64,000 nucleotides of DNA from an uncultured Enhydrobacter sp. Its GTDB lineage: Bacteria; Pseudomonadota; Gammaproteobacteria; Pseudomonadales; Moraxellaceae. Shown piece after piece: positions 1-8,685 of the stretch. A program made the translations under genes and the position numbers. Location of the stretch: the NCBI GenBank assembly GCA_946222995.1, contig CAMIOS010000008.1, forward strand, positions 19,868 through 83,867, given 5' to 3'. The number at the start of each line of letters is the position of its first letter. Position 1 is the stretch's first letter. The notes under the pieces are model-generated. The model was not told where the DNA came from. It worked only from the letters and a program-made list of their open reading frames with translations, and did no database searches.

Positions 1-2
1 GC

Positions 3-224
3 GTGACCATTCACAGTCCCGATCTAGCAAGCAAAATCGCCACCGACCTAGAAAAATCGCTTGCCACCACCAGCTACGCCGTTTCGCTCAATAATGGCAA
101 ATTGCAATAGCAAACCCTTGAGGACGGTTAACCCGTCACCTACACTGAAGAGCCAAATACCAAGCCTTGGCAACGCACGGTGGTGTGGATGTTATCGCAT
201 TTACCGATTGAGGGGATGTTGTGA
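3..224 (+). pseudogene. Phospholipase D-family protein, decayed C-terminal end (partial at left edge)
   Basis: Frame 3 from the left edge reads as a protein tail (SPDLASKIATDLEKSL ... then TYTEEPNTKPWQRTVVW, ending LPIEGML) that I recognise as the C-terminus of the phospholipase D/cardiolipin synthase-like proteins of Moraxellaceae. The reading is broken by an in-frame TAG at 108-110, where the family has a tryptophan-like position, and a TAA at 129-131, yet it continues in the same frame to a natural TGA at 222-224. Two nonsense changes without a frameshift suggest a recently inactivated gene. Most of the gene lies outside the window, so the state of the HKD catalytic motifs is unknown. The family assignment is from memory and moderately sure; the stops are seen directly. 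Confidence 0.55.
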
Positions 225-294
225 TAGTAACGTTGTCAGCCTTGACAGTGTTGCCCACGTCACCTTATCAACTAAAAAATCAACTAAAAACGCG

Positions 295-1503
295 TTAACT
301 GATTGGTTTTTTTCTGCCAAATAGACCGAGCCAAATCAACATGGCTAAGAGGGCAATCAATGCGCCCACTTGGCTTACCATTGCCAGACCAAGACTGGTA
401 ATGACTAATCCACCCACCAAGGCACCGCCCCCGATACCCACATTATAAATCCCAGAGAAAATCGACATTGCCACATCGGTGGCATCTGGTGCAAGTTTTA
501 ATACGTTAAATTGTAGCGCTAGGCTGATGGCTGTTATACAACCGCCCCAAATGAATGCTGCCCCTAACCAGAGTACGTGCGAGCCTGTTATAATCATGAG
601 GCTTGCCAATACCAAACACAACCCCATCATGGCCATTAATAAAAACGGCTTGGGATACGTTTCATAATAACGACCAAATCCCCAACTTGCAACACATCCC
701 GCCAGCCCAAAGATAAGCAGTATGAAAGTTGCAAAACTTTTGCTAAATTGGTTAATCTGTAATACCAATGGCTCAACATAGCTGTAAGCGGTAAAATGTG
801 CTGTCACACATAGCACGGTTAATCCATATATCCCCACTAATTTGGTATTTTTACCAATCTTGGGTAAACTTGCCAAAGAACCAACATTTTTACTTGGGAG
901 TGTTGGCAATAACCACCCAAGCATTCCCATGGTCAAAGCAGCGGCAAAACCAATGATTCCAAATGTCATCCGCCAACCGAGCACTTGACCAATTATCCGC
1001 CCTAACGGCAAGCCTAGTACCGTAGCCAATGCGCTTCCCATTGACAATAATCCTAAAGCTTTTGTCTGCCAGTCACGAGGGGCGACCCTTACCACGAGGC
1101 TGGCAGTAATCGACCAAAAAACGGCATGCGCCAGTGCGATGATTGCCCGCCCGACCAATAAAACAGCAAAATTATTTGCCAACACGGATATAACATGCCC
1201 AGTAATAAATAGACCAAAAAGTCCTAACAACAATTTTTTGCGTGGCATACTTGCCGTCAGTAACATGGCAGGCAACGACAATACTGCCACCAACCACGCA
1301 TATACCGTTATCATGGTTCCAACCGATGCCACCGACATGGCAAAACTTTTACCGATATCCGTCAATAAGGCAATAGGCACAAACTCTGTGGTATTAAAAA
1401 TAAAAGCAGCCAACGCCATAACCACAACCCGCCACTGACGCCGCCGCCTAATATATAGCGGATTGTCATACAGTTTTTGGCGTAAATTCTTGTTATAATT
1501 CAC
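295..1503 (-). CDS. sotB: SotB-like major facilitator superfamily exporter
   Basis: A 402-residue inner-membrane protein with about twelve hydrophobic segments. It aligns by eye with E. coli SotB (YdeA, about 396 residues), which exports sugars and related small molecules by proton antiport. Shared signatures are AAFIFNTTEFVP in the first helix, AHAVFWSITASL near residues 125-140, GLPLGRIIGQ-GWRMTF in the middle, TAHFTAYSYVEP in the second half and LAPDATDVAMSIFSGIYNVG near the C-terminus. Length is normal and the frame is intact. The substrate in this organism is unknown; arabinose or IPTG-type export is known only for the E. coli protein. It is divergent from the next gene, with a 66-base gap holding both start regions. 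Confidence 0.85.
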   Translation of the reverse strand: MNYNKNLRQKLYDNPLYIRRRRQWRVVVMALAAFIFNTTEFVPIALLTDIGKSFAMSVASVGTMITVYAWLVAVLSLPAMLLTASMPRKKLLLGLFGLFITGHVISVLANNFAVLLVGRAIIALAHAVFWSITASLVVRVAPRDWQTKALGLLSMGSALATVLGLPLGRIIGQVLGWRMTFGIIGFAAALTMGMLGWLLPTLPSKNVGSLASLPKIGKNTKLVGIYGLTVLCVTAHFTAYSYVEPLVLQINQFSKSFATFILLIFGLAGCVASWGFGRYYETYPKPFLLMAMMGLCLVLASLMIITGSHVLWLGAAFIWGGCITAISLALQFNVLKLAPDATDVAMSIFSGIYNVGIGGGALVGGLVITSLGLAMVSQVGALIALLAMLIWLGLFGRKKPIS

Positions 1504-1569
1504 ATCATTCTCTCATTGATTTTTATCTAAAAATGCCCCAAACGTAAGTATAGTGACGGTAGATGACAA

Positions 1570-2139
1570 TTGCTGTATCACAATTATGCGTTTAAGGGTG
1601 CTAAACTTTTTAGTGAAAGTTTAGCAGATGACTTTCGGCCAAAATGGCTCAAACTAGCCAATATTATATTACCTTACGTTATGCTAAAACTTGCTTTCTG
1701 CGCTCAACGCAGCCGTTATTTAACCGAAGGCGAAATACGTATGGCAAAAAGCGTGTTTGGCGACACGCTTGACACCACGCACATCCAATTAAAAACTGCA
1801 TGGTGGGTGCTAAAAAATTATGCGGTCTCGCCCAATGGCACGATTTATTTTCATAAGGCTGACTGGATAGCCGATTTTAGTGACCAAAGCTTAACTTTGC
1901 GAGCGTGGCTCATTCATGAGCTGACGCATGTATGGCAGTTACAACATGGCATAGCGGTATTTCGCAAAGCCTTATTTAATCGTAAATACCGCTACGTACT
2001 GACAGAGGGCAAGCCATTTTTGGCGTATGGGGTCGAGCAACAAGCCCGAATGGTGGAAGATTTTTATAAAAAACGAGAGCAACACCAAGATTGTGATGCC
2101 CTTATGGCATGTATTCCGTTTTTAAACACGCAAATGTAA
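1570..2139 (+). CDS. Small HExxH metallopeptidase-like protein (Vgr-related type)
   Basis: A protein of up to 189 residues with the zinc-peptidase-like motif HELTHVWQ at about residues 116-123. A conserved block, LTEGEIRMAKSVFGDTLD, lies before it and a C-terminal ARMVEDFY segment after it. Proteins of this kind in Acinetobacter and relatives are annotated as Vgr-related or putative HExxH peptidases; no substrate is established that I know of. The start is uncertain. The longest frame begins with TTG at 1570 without a convincing ribosome site, while an ATG at 1681 begins just before the conserved block. Monocistronic; the DksA-type gene converges on it nine bases downstream. Confidence 0.6.
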   Translation: MLYHNYAFKGAKLFSESLADDFRPKWLKLANIILPYVMLKLAFCAQRSRYLTEGEIRMAKSVFGDTLDTTHIQLKTAWWVLKNYAVSPNGTIYFHKADWIADFSDQSLTLRAWLIHELTHVWQLQHGIAVFRKALFNRKYRYVLTEGKPFLAYGVEQQARMVEDFYKKREQHQDCDALMACIPFLNTQM

Positions 2140-2148
2140 CGTTTACGG

Positions 2149-2430
2149 TTAGCGTAATTGGCTGTCTTTACTGCCTCGGCGATTGAATAATTCAACTTTT
2201 TTTTGCTCACTTTCTAGCTTACTTTGACAATTGACACAATACTGCACGCCGAGCATGGCTTGGCGACGAGCTAACGGAATTGGAGCATCGCACTCTTCAC
2301 AAAATTCGGCACTGTCTGCCAATGTTTTGCCTTGTGGTAAATGCCTTTGGGCAAAGGCAATCGCATCGTTAATGGTCGCTTCAATTTGTTCGTGTTCTGC
2401 CCCATCGGCTGCCCATCCACCTGCCATCAT
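2149..2430 (-). CDS. DksA/TraR-type C4 zinc-finger protein (YbiI-like)
   Basis: A 93-residue protein with one C4 zinc finger: CEECDAPIPLARR, then about 10 residues later YCVNC. This is the pattern of the short TraR/YbiI branch of the DksA family. DksA and TraR bind the secondary channel of RNA polymerase; the short YbiI-type members have no firmly known role. It lacks the long N-terminal coiled coil of true DksA, so it should not be called dksA. It opens with MMAGGWAADGAEHEQIEATI, typical of the family. The start is chosen because this N-terminus is conserved. Confidence 0.8.
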   Translation of the reverse strand: MMAGGWAADGAEHEQIEATINDAIAFAQRHLPQGKTLADSAEFCEECDAPIPLARRQAMLGVQYCVNCQSKLESEQKKVELFNRRGSKDSQLR

Positions 2431-2490
2431 TTCCCCTTAATTTTTATCAATTTAAACCTTCAAAATGGGGGAAAATAGCCAGTTTTCAAG

Positions 2491-3300
2491 TTAGCTTTTG
2501 GGTTGTAAATCAATCACTTGACCTTTTACGCCTGCCGCTTCGTCAGTCATCAATGCCACATACCCATTCATCAAGTCCTCTGGTATGGCAAGTGTATTAG
2601 GATTTTCGCTTGGGTAGGCAGCGGCACGCATTTGGGTGCGGGTCGCCCCTGGGTTGATACAGTTAAAGCGTAATGCGGTGGTTTTTTGGGTTTCTTGCGT
2701 CCAAATATCGCTCATACCCTCGACTGCCCATTTTGATAAGGCATATGCCCCCCAAAATGCCCGAGGATGGCTGCCCACGCCACTTGAGGTAAAAATCACC
2801 GAGCCGCTTTGGGCGGCTTTGAGCAGTGGAAACAATGCTTGGGTGAGCATAAAGGTGGCGTTAAAATTAACTTTCATCACTTGCTCAAATATAATTGGGT
2901 CGTACATCTCAAGCGGGGTCAATACGCCCAATACCCCTGCATTATGCAATACACCATCAAGATGTCCGACTTCCCGCTCGATCAAAATCGCTAATTGTTG
3001 CATTTCAGGGTAGTTAGCATTTTCTAGGTTTAGTGGCAGCATTGCAGGCTGTGCCCCACCCACCGCTTCGATTTCATCATACACGGCTTCGAGTTTACTT
3101 ACCGTTTTTCCAAGTAGTAAAACCGTCGCGCCGTATTTGGCGTAAGTCAAGGCTGCCACTCGCCCGATGCCATCGCCCGCCCCGGTGACAAGGATGTTTT
3201 TGCCTGTTAGGCAGTCGAGCGTGGGTTGAAAGTTAAGAATATCATCATGGGTTACAATCATTGTTGCCTCAAAGTCTTTCATAGTATTAAAATTAAACAC
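2491..3300 (-). CDS. yciK: Short-chain dehydrogenase/reductase, YciK family
   Basis: A classical SDR oxidoreductase of 269 residues. The nucleotide-binding glycine motif TGAGDGIGR is near residue 40, the NAG motif reads LHNAGVLG, and the active site has Ser in FTSSGVGSH and the YALSK pair (Tyr-x-x-x-Lys). It carries YciK features such as GKNILVTGAGDGIG and NCINPGATRTQMR. The physiological substrate of YciK is not known. Its start overlaps the end of mupP by 8 bases, and the ubiG-mupP-yciK order matches other gammaproteobacteria, so it is probably the last gene of that operon. An alternative start at the second internal Met (MIVTHDD) would shorten it by 13 residues. Confidence 0.85.
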   Translation of the reverse strand: MFNFNTMKDFEATMIVTHDDILNFQPTLDCLTGKNILVTGAGDGIGRVAALTYAKYGATVLLLGKTVSKLEAVYDEIEAVGGAQPAMLPLNLENANYPEMQQLAILIEREVGHLDGVLHNAGVLGVLTPLEMYDPIIFEQVMKVNFNATFMLTQALFPLLKAAQSGSVIFTSSGVGSHPRAFWGAYALSKWAVEGMSDIWTQETQKTTALRFNCINPGATRTQMRAAAYPSENPNTLAIPEDLMNGYVALMTDEAAGVKGQVIDLQPKS

Positions 3301-4012
3301 CAGTCCAATCGCTTATATAAGCAATCAGTTCTTTTACCGAATAGATCACCACATCCGCCCTCCAAGCGTGCAGATCATCGTTATCCTCTGGCGGAATGTA
3401 ACCATACCCTGCCAAAATCGTCCGCATATGGGCGGCTTTGCCTGCTTGGATATCTCGGATATGGTCGCCAATATACACGCAGTTTTCGGGCGTTAAATTT
3501 AAATTAAATTTTTCATTGATTTTTTGCACGGCTAAAAACATTGGCTCGGGGTGGGGCTTAGTGTGTGTGACATCGTCAGGGCAAACCAGCACCGCACATC
3601 GCTCGGTCAAATTCAATTTATCAAGCAAAATTTCTGCCAAATAACGGGGTTTATTGGTGACAATGCCCCACAAAATACCGTGGCTTTCAAGATTTAGCAA
3701 TAAGTCATCAAGCCCTTCAAACAAGCGACTATCCACGCAAATATCGGCTTCATACATATCTAGAAACTCTTGACGGTATGCCAGTAGTTTGGGGTCGGTA
3801 TCAGCCACATCTACCAATTCATCGCCAAACATCAATTTTACCATCGCCCTTGCTCCTGCCGATACTTGCTCTCGGATGGCTTCATCGCTGGGGCATGGGT
3901 GATTATGTTTGGCACACATGACTTTGATAATGCGGATAAAGTCGGGAGCAGTGTCAATGAGCGTGCCGTCTAAATCAAATAAAATCGCTTTTATATCTGT
4001 ATACATAGTCAT
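3293..4012 (-). CDS. mupP: HAD phosphatase, probable N-acetylmuramic acid 6-phosphate phosphatase
   Basis: A 239-residue HAD-superfamily IA hydrolase. Motif I is LFDLDGTLID near residue 12 (nucleophile and acid/base aspartates), motif II is VTNKP, and motif III/IV lies around KPHPEPMF and YIGDHIRDIQAG. By sequence alone it could be called phosphoglycolate phosphatase (Gph). The position between ubiG and yciK is the one occupied in Pseudomonas by mupP, which dephosphorylates MurNAc-6-phosphate in the anhydro-sugar recycling route of peptidoglycan. The MupP call is therefore from synteny and inferred; the HAD phosphatase call is firm. It starts 2 bases after the ubiG stop, so translation is probably coupled. 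Confidence 0.75.
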   Translation of the reverse strand: MTMYTDIKAILFDLDGTLIDTAPDFIRIIKVMCAKHNHPCPSDEAIREQVSAGARAMVKLMFGDELVDVADTDPKLLAYRQEFLDMYEADICVDSRLFEGLDDLLLNLESHGILWGIVTNKPRYLAEILLDKLNLTERCAVLVCPDDVTHTKPHPEPMFLAVQKINEKFNLNLTPENCVYIGDHIRDIQAGKAAHMRTILAGYGYIPPEDNDDLHAWRADVVIYSVKELIAYISDWTGV

Positions 4013-4014
4013 CT

Positions 4015-4746
4015 CTATACTGGCTTAAATACTGCCATCATATAATTGACATCAACATTACTTGCCAGCCAATAATGTTTGAGAATCGGATTATAATGCA
4101 AGCCAATCAAATCTTGACGCTTGAACCCGCCCCGTTCAGCAAAACGGTCTAGCTCAGCAGGCGTGATAAATTTTTCATAATCGTGCGTGCCTTTTGGCAA
4201 CAGGCGTAGCACATATTCTGCACCAATAATAGCAAATAGATACGACTTTGGATTGCGGTTAATGGTCGATAACACCAACACACCATTGGGCTTTAACAAC
4301 GTAAAACACGCGTCAATAATTGATTGTGGATTTGGCACATGTTCAAGCATTTCCATACAAGTGACGACATCAAACTCACCCGCATGCGTTTTGGCAAACG
4401 CCTCAATCGCTACACAGTCAAAGGCGATGACAAGTTTATCTTTGGCTTGCTCGCTATGGATTTGGGCAGCTTTGATGTTTTCCTCGCCCAAGTCAATACC
4501 CATCACATCTGCCCCACGCTTTGCCATGCTGTAAGATAAAATCCCACCACCACAGCCAACATCCAAGACTTTTTTGCCAGTCAAACCCGTTTTTTGGTGA
4601 GCGATAACCTGCTCTTCAATCCAGTTTAGCCGCAACGGGTTGATTTGGTGCAAGGTGGCAAATGCCCCATTTTTATCCCACCATTCATTGGCTAGATCGG
4701 TAAATTTTTGAATTTCACTTAAATCAACATTTTGTGTGGTGGTCAT
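4015..4746 (-). CDS. ubiG: UbiG, ubiquinone biosynthesis O-methyltransferase
   Basis: A 243-residue SAM-dependent methyltransferase that performs both O-methylation steps of ubiquinone synthesis (known for the family). The N-terminal block with FTDLANEWWDKNGAF, followed by LHQINPLRLNWI, is diagnostic for UbiG. The SAM-binding motif is VLDVGCGGGILS near residue 62, followed by MEMLEHVPNP and the late block KGTHDYEKFITPAEL. Length is normal. It is the first gene of a probable ubiG-mupP-yciK operon on the minus strand. Its 5' leader contains four copies of a 14-bp tandem repeat (separate entry). Confidence 0.95.
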   Translation of the reverse strand: MTTTQNVDLSEIQKFTDLANEWWDKNGAFATLHQINPLRLNWIEEQVIAHQKTGLTGKKVLDVGCGGGILSYSMAKRGADVMGIDLGEENIKAAQIHSEQAKDKLVIAFDCVAIEAFAKTHAGEFDVVTCMEMLEHVPNPQSIIDACFTLLKPNGVLVLSTINRNPKSYLFAIIGAEYVLRLLPKGTHDYEKFITPAELDRFAERGGFKRQDLIGLHYNPILKHYWLASNVDVNYMMAVFKPV

Positions 4747-4756
4747 GGCTTATCCT

Positions 4757-4812
4757 TGAATAGTTATCTACGAATAGTTATCGACGAATGGTTATCTGCA
4801 AATGGCTATTTG
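4757..4812. repeat. Four tandem copies of a 14-bp repeat in the ubiG leader
   Basis: Contiguous 14-mers TGAATAGTTATCTA, CGAATAGTTATCGA, CGAATGGTTATCTG and CAAATGGCTATTTG occupy this stretch immediately upstream of the ubiG start (start codon at 4744-4746). The first three agree at 11 or more positions; the fourth is more diverged. Copy number could vary by slippage and alter the leader length or promoter spacing of ubiG. Function unknown. Confidence 0.8.
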
Positions 4813-4922
4813 CCAAGTTTGCTAACTTACAAATTTGATAAAATTTACGGTTATTTTAACAGGTTTTGGTAATTTGGCTGTAGCGATTGTATATCAAAGC
4901 CAACATCTCAGTTGGTAAAAAT

Positions 4923-4959
4923 AAAAAAAGATATTTCTTTGCCAAGAAATATCTTTTTT
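4923..4959 (-). terminator. Rho-independent terminator downstream of clpX
   Basis: A long A/T-rich stem, AAAGATATTTCTT paired with AAGAAATATCTTT around a short loop, with T-runs on both strands. On the minus strand it follows the clpX stop by about 20 bases. It could act in both directions. Confidence 0.8.
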
Positions 4960-4976
4960 GATGACCCAGTTAGACA

Positions 4977-6251
4977 TTAACTAACCTTAGGTAATTGGTT
5001 GTTATCAATCACATTTTCATCGACAGTGACAGTTTTTTGACCTTGCATTGAGGGAAGTTCATACATGGTATCTAGCAACGCATTTTCGACAATCGAGCGT
5101 AACCCCCGTGCCCCTGTTTTGCGTTTTAATGCTTGTTTGGCGATTGCCACTAGCCCATCTTGGGTAAATTCAAGCTTGGCATCTTCCATCTCAAACAAAT
5201 ATTCATATTGTTTGGTTAGCGCATTTTTTGGTTCGGTCAAAATCTGAATCAAGGCTTCTTCATCCAATTCTTCAAGCGTGGCAATGACCGGTAGCCGCCC
5301 GATAAGCTCTGGAATTAAGCCAAACTTAATCAAATCTTCAGGCTCGACTTGTTTGAACAGTTCACCAATTTTTTTGTTGTTGTCTTTGGCTTTTACATCG
5401 GCATTAAAACCAATACCGGTTTTTTCGGTACGTTGTTGAATGACGTTATCAAGCCCTGCAAACGCCCCACCACAAATCACGAGGATGTTGCTGGTATCAA
5501 CCTGTATCATTTCTTGGTTCGGATGTTTGCGTCCGCCTTGCGGTGGTACATTAGCGATAGTGCCTTCAATCAGCTTTAGCAAGGCTTGTTGTACGCCTTC
5601 ACCCGATACGTCACGGGTAATCGACACATTTTCACTCTTTCGGCTGATCTTATCGATTTCATCAATATAGATGATGCCTTTTTGGGTTTTTTCGATGTCA
5701 TAGTCTGCTGCTTGTAATAGCTTTAAGACGATATTTTCGACATCTTCCCCCACGTAGCCCGCTTCGGTCAAGGTGGTGGCATCAGCTATCGCAAACGGTA
5801 CATCGAGCACTCGAGCCAGCGTTTGGGCAAGCAACGTTTTGCCAGAACCTGTCGGTCCAATCAGCAAAATATTGCTTTTTGATAGCTCAATCATGGCGTC
5901 GTCTGCCCAAGCTTTGCTGAGTTTTGGCTCATCTTGCATCGTGGCAGCAACTTTTAAACGTTTATAATGGTTATACACTGCCACTGCCAAGGTTTTTTTG
6001 GCACGGTCTTGACCAATCACATAACCATCAAGATGCGCTCGTAGCTCTTTTGGGGTAGGCAATTTGCGGTTGACCCATTCTGCTGCATCACTTTGTTGGG
6101 TGGTATCGGTATCGTTATCGGTGAGTAAATCATCACAAAGTTCGATACATTCATTACAGATGTTGGCATCTTGCCCTGCGATGAGTTTTTGTACTTCATG
6201 TTTGGCTTTACCACAGAAGGAACAATGTGGCTCAAGTTCTTTTTTCATCAC
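4977..6251 (-). CDS. clpX: ClpX, ATP-dependent unfoldase subunit of ClpXP
   Basis: A 424-residue AAA+ unfoldase that recognises, unfolds and feeds substrates to ClpP in the cytoplasm. The N-terminal C4 zinc-binding domain has Cys10, Cys13, Cys32 and Cys35. The Walker A motif is GPTGSGKT at residues 132-139, Walker B reads IIYIDEIDKI, and the pore and sensor segments AGYVGEDVENI and GARGLRSI are all present. Length matches the family. clpP lies 121 bases upstream on the same strand with a hairpin between them, so clpX may have partial read-through plus its own promoter. No anomaly seen. Confidence 0.97.
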   Translation of the reverse strand: MMKKELEPHCSFCGKAKHEVQKLIAGQDANICNECIELCDDLLTDNDTDTTQQSDAAEWVNRKLPTPKELRAHLDGYVIGQDRAKKTLAVAVYNHYKRLKVAATMQDEPKLSKAWADDAMIELSKSNILLIGPTGSGKTLLAQTLARVLDVPFAIADATTLTEAGYVGEDVENIVLKLLQAADYDIEKTQKGIIYIDEIDKISRKSENVSITRDVSGEGVQQALLKLIEGTIANVPPQGGRKHPNQEMIQVDTSNILVICGGAFAGLDNVIQQRTEKTGIGFNADVKAKDNNKKIGELFKQVEPEDLIKFGLIPELIGRLPVIATLEELDEEALIQILTEPKNALTKQYEYLFEMEDAKLEFTQDGLVAIAKQALKRKTGARGLRSIVENALLDTMYELPSMQGQKTVTVDENVIDNNQLPKVS

Positions 6252-6328
6252 TTAACTCTTTTTGCATTTTTGCATGTCTGATTGGATAATAATTGTCTAG
6301 GGCAAACTGCCAAAGGCATTAACACGAT

Positions 6329-6369
6329 AAAAAGCCACAGGTCTCAAAGATAGCATACTGTGGCTTTTT
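6329..6369 (-). terminator. Hairpin terminator or attenuator between clpP and clpX
   Basis: A perfect 12-bp inverted repeat, AAAAAGCCACAG / CTGTGGCTTTTT, with a 17-base loop, located 3 bases past the clpP stop. On the minus strand the stem is followed by T residues. It probably ends most clpP transcripts and sets the ratio of clpP to clpX messages. Confidence 0.8.
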
Positions 6370-6372
6370 CGA

Positions 6373-7047
6373 TTAATTGACGGCTGGACGTTTTTCTAAC
6401 ACTTCATCTACCAAACCATAATCTTTGGCTTCTTGAGCATCGAGCCAATAATCACGTTCAACGTCACGGGCGATTTTTTCAAGCGGTTGACCGGTACGTT
6501 CAGCCAAAATTTTATTCAAGCGTTCACGAATTTTGAGGATTTCACGGGCATTAATCTCGATATCCGTCGCCTGACCTTGAGCACCGCCTGATGGCTGGTG
6601 AATCATGACACGCGCATTTGCCAAGGCATACCGCTTACCCTTTTCACCTGCGGCAAGCAAGAATGAGCCCATGCTATATGCCCCACCCATACAGATAGTG
6701 GATACATCGGGTTTGATAAAGTTCATGGTGTCAAATACTGCCAAGCCTGCACTCACCGAGCCACCGGGCGAATTAATATATAGGCTAATGTCTTTTTCAG
6801 GATTTTCTGCTTCCAAAAACAGCAACTGCGCGACAATCAAGTTTGCCATATGGTCTTCGACTTGACCGGCCAAAAACACCACCCGCTCACGCAACAGTCG
6901 AGAATAAATATCAAACGAACGCTCACCACGAGCCGATTGCTCCACGACCATGGGCACAAGCGTATTTTGTGGTGCAAGTACATTGCGGGTCACGGTGTTT
7001 TGAATTTGACTGGTTGCAAAGGGTGAATCTAAGAATTTTTCTAACAT
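6373..7047 (-). CDS. clpP: ClpP, proteolytic subunit of the ATP-dependent Clp protease
   Basis: A 224-residue serine peptidase that forms the tetradecameric barrel capped by ClpX. By alignment the catalytic triad is Ser125 (in CMGGAYSMGSF), His150 (MIHQPSGGAQG) and Asp199 (ERDYW). The substrate-strand motif INSPGGSVSAG is present. Around the active serine the sequence is GGAYSMGS, whereas the widely known form is GQAASMGA; the serine itself is retained. An N-terminal extension of about 30 residues may be a processed propeptide. It lies between tig (135-base gap with a hairpin) and clpX, the usual tig-clpP-clpX order. Confidence 0.97.
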   Translation of the reverse strand: MLEKFLDSPFATSQIQNTVTRNVLAPQNTLVPMVVEQSARGERSFDIYSRLLRERVVFLAGQVEDHMANLIVAQLLFLEAENPEKDISLYINSPGGSVSAGLAVFDTMNFIKPDVSTICMGGAYSMGSFLLAAGEKGKRYALANARVMIHQPSGGAQGQATDIEINAREILKIRERLNKILAERTGQPLEKIARDVERDYWLDAQEAKDYGLVDEVLEKRPAVN

Positions 7048-7084
7048 AATATTTCCTTTTTAATATGCTGTAGCTTAAAGCTAC

Positions 7085-7111
7085 GATGCCCTTACTCGAT
7101 ATAAGGGCATC
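7085..7111. terminator. Intergenic hairpin between tig and clpP
   Basis: The perfect stem GATGCCCTTA / TAAGGGCATC encloses 7 bases. There is no T-run behind it on either strand, so it may be a weak terminator, a pause site or an RNA-stability element rather than a full terminator. Confidence 0.55.
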
Positions 7112-7181
7112 ACCCGCCAAAAACAACGGCAAATCAAAAATAATCGAGGCTTGCTGGCTTAAAGCCAAATCGAGCCAAAGC

Positions 7182-8516
7182 TTACATTAAGCCTTGTTGT
7201 TGACTCGCTAAAAGGTCTTGATAAGACACGTCTTTATCAGACACTTTGCCTTGTGACAAGATATGGTCAACCACTTGATCTTCTAGCACCACCGCTTCGA
7301 TATTGGCACGTTCTTGTTTGTTGTTGGTGTAGTAGTCAATCACTTCATTTGGGTCTTCGTAGTTTTCCGCCATATCGCTGATAAACTGGGTGACACGCGC
7401 TTGGTCAACTTCCATTTTGTTTTTCTCAATGATACTAGACACAAGTACGCCTAAACGAGCGGCACGCAAGGCTTGGTCTTCAAACAACTCGTTTGGCAAC
7501 ATGTCTTTGCTAAAGTTGTTGGGATTGGCACCAAATTGTTGGGCAAAACGGTTAAGCATCATGTCACGTTGACGGTCAATTTCTTGCTCAAGCATTGAGG
7601 CAGGAATTTCAATTTCGTTTTTGTCTAATAACGCATTGAAAGCTGCTTCTTTAACTTGGCTACGGGCAGCGTTTTTCACTTCACGTTCCATATTTTTGCG
7701 GACATCGGCTTTAAGCTTATCCAGTCCGCCTTCTTTGACGCCAAATAATTCAAAAAATTCGTCATTTAGTTCTGGCAATTGGGCTTGCTCGACGCTTTTT
7801 AGGTTGATTTTGAATTGTGCTTGTTTACCTTTGAGGTTTTCAGCTTGGTAATCTTCTGGAAAAGTCACGTCAATGGTTTTTTCTTCACCCGCTTTCATGC
7901 CTTTGATACCGTCTTCAAACCCAGGAATCATACGTCCGCTACCAATCACTAGGCTAAAATCTTGTGCACTACCGCCCTCAAATTTTTCGCCATCAATTGA
8001 GCCTTCAAAATCAAAGGTCACTTGGTCGCCCTCATCGGCTGCGCCATCTTTAGCAACATAGGTTTGACGTTGTTTTTGTAGGTTTTCAATCATGGTATCT
8101 ACGTCTTTGTCTTCGATTTTGGCATTATGACGCTCAACGTCGATATCGCTTAAGCCTTGAACTTCCACTTCGGGGAATACTTCGACAGTTGCTTGATAGA
8201 CCAAAAAGTCATCTTCTAGTTTGACATCGTCGATATTTGGCATACCCACGGCACGGATATTTTCTTCACGAATTGCATCAAATACGGTGTCACGGATGGT
8301 GTCGTTGATGACTTCTTGCTGAATCCCTGCCCCATATTGCGCACGGATGTGTGATACAGGCACTTTGCCTTTACGAAAACCGTCAATTTTGGCAGTTTTA
8401 GCCACTTGTTTGATACGGCTTTCAACACGGTTTTGGATAGTGGCAACAGGGACTTTGACCGTCAATTGGGTCTCAAGGTTTGAGGTTTTGTTGGTGGTGA
8501 TTTGTAAATCTGACAT
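7182..8516 (-). CDS. tig: Trigger factor, ribosome-associated chaperone
   Basis: A 444-residue protein that binds ribosomal protein L23 at the exit tunnel and holds nascent chains. The ribosome-binding signature GFRKGKVP is at about residues 46-53. The FKBP-type prolyl isomerase domain follows at about 155-245, with DQVTFDFEGSIDGEKFEGG and VIGSGRMIPGFEDGI (each cited piece 20 residues or fewer). The long helical C-terminal arms include EIEIPASMLEQEIDRQ. Length is normal. It is the first gene of the tig-clpP-clpX group; an A/T-rich stretch of about 170 bases upstream separates it from rdgB and should hold its promoter. Confidence 0.96.
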   Translation of the reverse strand: MSDLQITTNKTSNLETQLTVKVPVATIQNRVESRIKQVAKTAKIDGFRKGKVPVSHIRAQYGAGIQQEVINDTIRDTVFDAIREENIRAVGMPNIDDVKLEDDFLVYQATVEVFPEVEVQGLSDIDVERHNAKIEDKDVDTMIENLQKQRQTYVAKDGAADEGDQVTFDFEGSIDGEKFEGGSAQDFSLVIGSGRMIPGFEDGIKGMKAGEEKTIDVTFPEDYQAENLKGKQAQFKINLKSVEQAQLPELNDEFFELFGVKEGGLDKLKADVRKNMEREVKNAARSQVKEAAFNALLDKNEIEIPASMLEQEIDRQRDMMLNRFAQQFGANPNNFSKDMLPNELFEDQALRAARLGVLVSSIIEKNKMEVDQARVTQFISDMAENYEDPNEVIDYYTNNKQERANIEAVVLEDQVVDHILSQGKVSDKDVSYQDLLASQQQGLM

Positions 8517-8685
8517 AAGAGCCTTCCTACAAGCTAAGTGAGAGAAACGAAATTTTGATTCAAATCATAAAAATCTGTTGGTTAAGTCAAAATTTAACCG
8601 AAAGTCGTATAGTATAAATTAATTGCCTTGTAAAGTAAAAAACTTGTTGCTTATTCTTCAGTAATTTTCTTTTGGGCAATTTTTT

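Noticed and set aside
3293..4012. Phosphoglycolate phosphatase (gph)
   Set aside because: Sequence motifs allow it, but position between ubiG and yciK fits mupP better.
6373..7047. Defective ClpP because of the unusual GGAYSMGS around the active serine
   Set aside because: Serine, histidine and aspartate are all in place and the gene is in its normal context; the change is probably a lineage feature.
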